DNA of 64,000 bases from Trichoplax sp. H2 (Eukaryota; Placozoa; Uniplacotomia; Trichoplacea). How positions within the stretch are numbered: the first letter of the stretch is position 1; each line of letters starts with the position of its first letter. The stretch covers positions 62,001-126,000 of the forward strand of contig NOWV01000080.1 of assembly GCA_003344405.1 (NCBI GenBank). Reading direction: 5' to 3'. Made by a program: the position numbers and the translations under genes. Below, in pieces: positions 62,301 through 64,000 of the stretch. The notes beneath the pieces are model-generated. The model was not told where the DNA came from. It did not search any database and was given only the letters and a program-made list of their open reading frames with translations.

Positions 62301-63894
62301 ATTTATGAATATTTGTAATAATGATTTAATAAATTTTCAATATAAAAAGAGTAAAATGCTTATAGGATGAAATTAATTTTTAAAATACTAACTTTACATG
62401 GCAATTTAAAGTATTGAAACAGAGAAAACTTCTAACTAGACTTGTAACGCAAATTAATTGGAATTTTTAATAGGAAAATATTATTACAAATTACTTATTA
62501 TACTTACAGTTCTGGCCAAAGTATTATTGGTTAATTAATAGATGATACGAATATTTAACGATTCCTTAAAAATTCAGAACTATTAACTCTATATTTCATT
62601 ATTTGTAGCACCGATACATTGGGCGAGAGATTATTAACCTATTTTGCTAAAGACGGCTACAAATGTAAATATCATCACCCAGTCATCGGATACTATAAAA
62701 AGCCATTTACAGGTAATATTCACCGAATATGCTTAATAGTTTCAAATATTTAAGCTATGTAGAAGAACGAGGATTTCGAATTGGTTCGATTTGTAAAAGT
62801 AGTATTCTAATTGCTGATTGCCAATGACTGATGCTAATGGCTACCATTATGACCACCAAACTCAGGGTTACCGCATAGTCTAACAAATAGCTAATGTTCT
62901 CTTAAGTTATAATAACTCCTTACTTTTGCGATAGCTTAGGTAACGTCTACATAATTCTAGTAAAGCATATTTAATAAAATTAGCTGGTATGCATGCTAGA
63001 TAATACCAATATTCCGGTAAATTAAGCTTAATTTTATGAGCGTACGAAAATATCAATAATATGATTTGCTGCAGCTATAGTAATGAATTAACAAAATGTA
63101 TCTTTATTTTCGTGTTAATACCTTGATGCTAATTAGTGACAACGAAATTGCATCATTAAAAGTACCGTAAATAGTAACTTGCGATAGCGTTACTATATAA
63201 TGAAATCTTTCTACTGTAAATCAGGATTCGAAGTAGAAGTATATTATTCAACCATGATAGTAAAGCTCGCTAACATAATCAAAATCGTTTTCTAGAATAA
63301 TAGCTAGATGTTTATTTATTAATTTAAATAACTTAAAAAGACTCTATACGATCTATTTTATCGGCAGCCGCTTTTTAAATAAATATGTTATTATGATATA
63401 AAAATAGCAGTTTGGGTAAAGAATCGATATTGAAATGACTATATTACATGCAGAGCTATCAAAGGATGGAACTTTACCGCAGCCAGATAAGTTATTCCAT
63501 GTCCTCGAAGATTTTCTAACTGAATGGTACCATAGTAATTGCTATAGCTTTTTATTAATCCTAATTTCATTTCCCACCTTAAATTATCTATATTCTGTTT
63601 CTTGTATAAGGTATTTAATGGACGAACACGTATTTCCCTTGAAAAAGTTTTTGGAAAATATCATCAATAAGGATTTGAACAACTATTTTTCCGACTCATG
63701 TTACGAAGTAAGCATAGCACAAGCCCTGCATCGAAATGAATTTTGTTTCTAAAAGTTTTCAAATTGCTTCGATGATATAGATGGCAATGAAGTATAAAAA
63801 TCTACCAATTGGATGCTCCAGAAACATTATACAGCGAAAAAAAGAATCTAAGAAAGAAGAATCGAAGGAAGAAAGACCAGAAGATGAAATATAG
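56396..63894 (+). CDS. FOXRED2-like ER flavoprotein, copy B
   Basis: Exons: 56396-56522, 56848-56919, 57806-57868, 58267-58382, 59082-59239, 59352-59409, 59647-59713, 59864-59930, 60087-60134, 60289-60347, 60542-60625, 60814-60872, 61001-61118, 61344-61415, 61586-61701, 61791-61836, 61958-62020, 62136-62211, 62609-62712, 63454-63526, 63611-63707, 63781-63894. They join in phase to 618 residues. Signal peptide about 8-27; FAD motif GSGPGG at 38-43; SFFTVYPRHRKLISVNK is intact, as in vertebrate FOXRED2; second nucleotide motif LGQGNSGFET near 220; then THYIGDVR, YDRVIRCLGF, GLYQMFDSLIDVIL and HHPVIGYYK. Exon count and nearly every intron phase equal copy A, so the two arose by tandem duplication. 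The C-terminal exon differs: a charged tail of Lys and Glu ending EDEI, which only loosely resembles a KDEL-type retrieval signal. Copy B is the more conserved copy and probably keeps the ancestral ERAD role. Confidence 0.93.
57451..57606 (+). other. Coding-like island inside intron 2 of copy B
   Basis: A 51-codon plus-strand frame without ATG (includes RFDVERCFIKAAFTRAAYN and SDDELQLGSIREEIRLIYG) lies in the long intron between exons 56848-56919 and 57806-57868. Its composition is unlike the AT-rich intron around it. It has no FOXRED2 counterpart and no clear splice sites. It may be a fragment of another gene, an old insertion, or chance. Confidence 0.35.
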
Positions 63895-63983
63895 GAAGTT
63901 TCAGAACCCCCAAAAGTCCCAGTAAATAAACTTCCTAAGCGATATTGTATTTAATCATCCACCCTTCATTGTGGTTCATCCGT

Positions 63984-63989
63984 AATAAA
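63984..63989 (+). terminator. Polyadenylation signal of FOXRED2-like copy B
   Basis: AATAAA lies 90 bases after the stop codon at 63894, just inside the window edge. Confidence 0.65.
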
Positions 63990-64000
63990 ACATTTTACAA

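Noticed and set aside
1-64000. CRISPR array, operons, phage or bacterial mobile genes
   Set aside because: Intron-rich animal genes throughout; no spacer-repeat array, ribosome-binding sites or prokaryotic gene packing.

Overview
This is nuclear DNA from an animal. The genes are split into many small exons with GT-AG introns, mostly 50-300 bp, in an AT-rich background with no operon-like packing. Exons were read by eye on both strands by joining open frames at splice sites with matching phase and comparing with remembered family features; no database search was possible. The gene set (Integrator subunit 1, flightless-1, FOXRED2-like, a Death-domain protein) points to a metazoan. Compact genes, short introns and AT richness suggest an early-branching animal such as a placozoan (Trichoplax/Hoilungia type), but a sponge or cnidarian is not excluded.

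Layout, left to right. (1) 1-7595, minus: a HEAT-repeat protein whose 3' end lies beyond the window. (2) 8740-9864, plus: a short three-exon gene for mitochondrial ribosomal protein mS34 (MRPS34), divergent from the first gene. (3) 12002-14400, minus: a two-exon gene joining a large unrecognised N-terminal region to a C-terminal Death domain. (4) 14.4-18.3 kb: a gene-poor, repeat-rich stretch with hairpins, a small element with inverted ends, GTAC-type palindromes and three degenerate tandem units of about 0.53-0.59 kb. (5) 18380-29290, plus: INTS1, about 36 exons and about 2,128 codons. (6) 30224-31813, minus: two small genes or exons, one a secreted acidic precursor with a TATA box. (7) 32-36.9 kb: no convincing gene. 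(8) 37173-46972, plus: FLII, about 55 coding exons and about 1,262 codons. (9) 49121-54411 and 56396-63894, plus: two tandem FOXRED2-like genes with the same 22-exon plan.

The genes do not form one pathway. INTS1 acts in the nucleus on snRNA 3'-end processing and transcription attenuation, mS34 in the mitochondrial small ribosomal subunit, FLII on actin and transcription, and FOXRED2 in ER-associated degradation. The most unusual items are the Death-domain fusion, the diverged FOXRED2 tandem pair (one copy with a GC-AG intron and a different C-terminus), GTAC-palindrome clusters upstream of three gene starts, and a 66-bp near-perfect palindrome at 15.7 kb.
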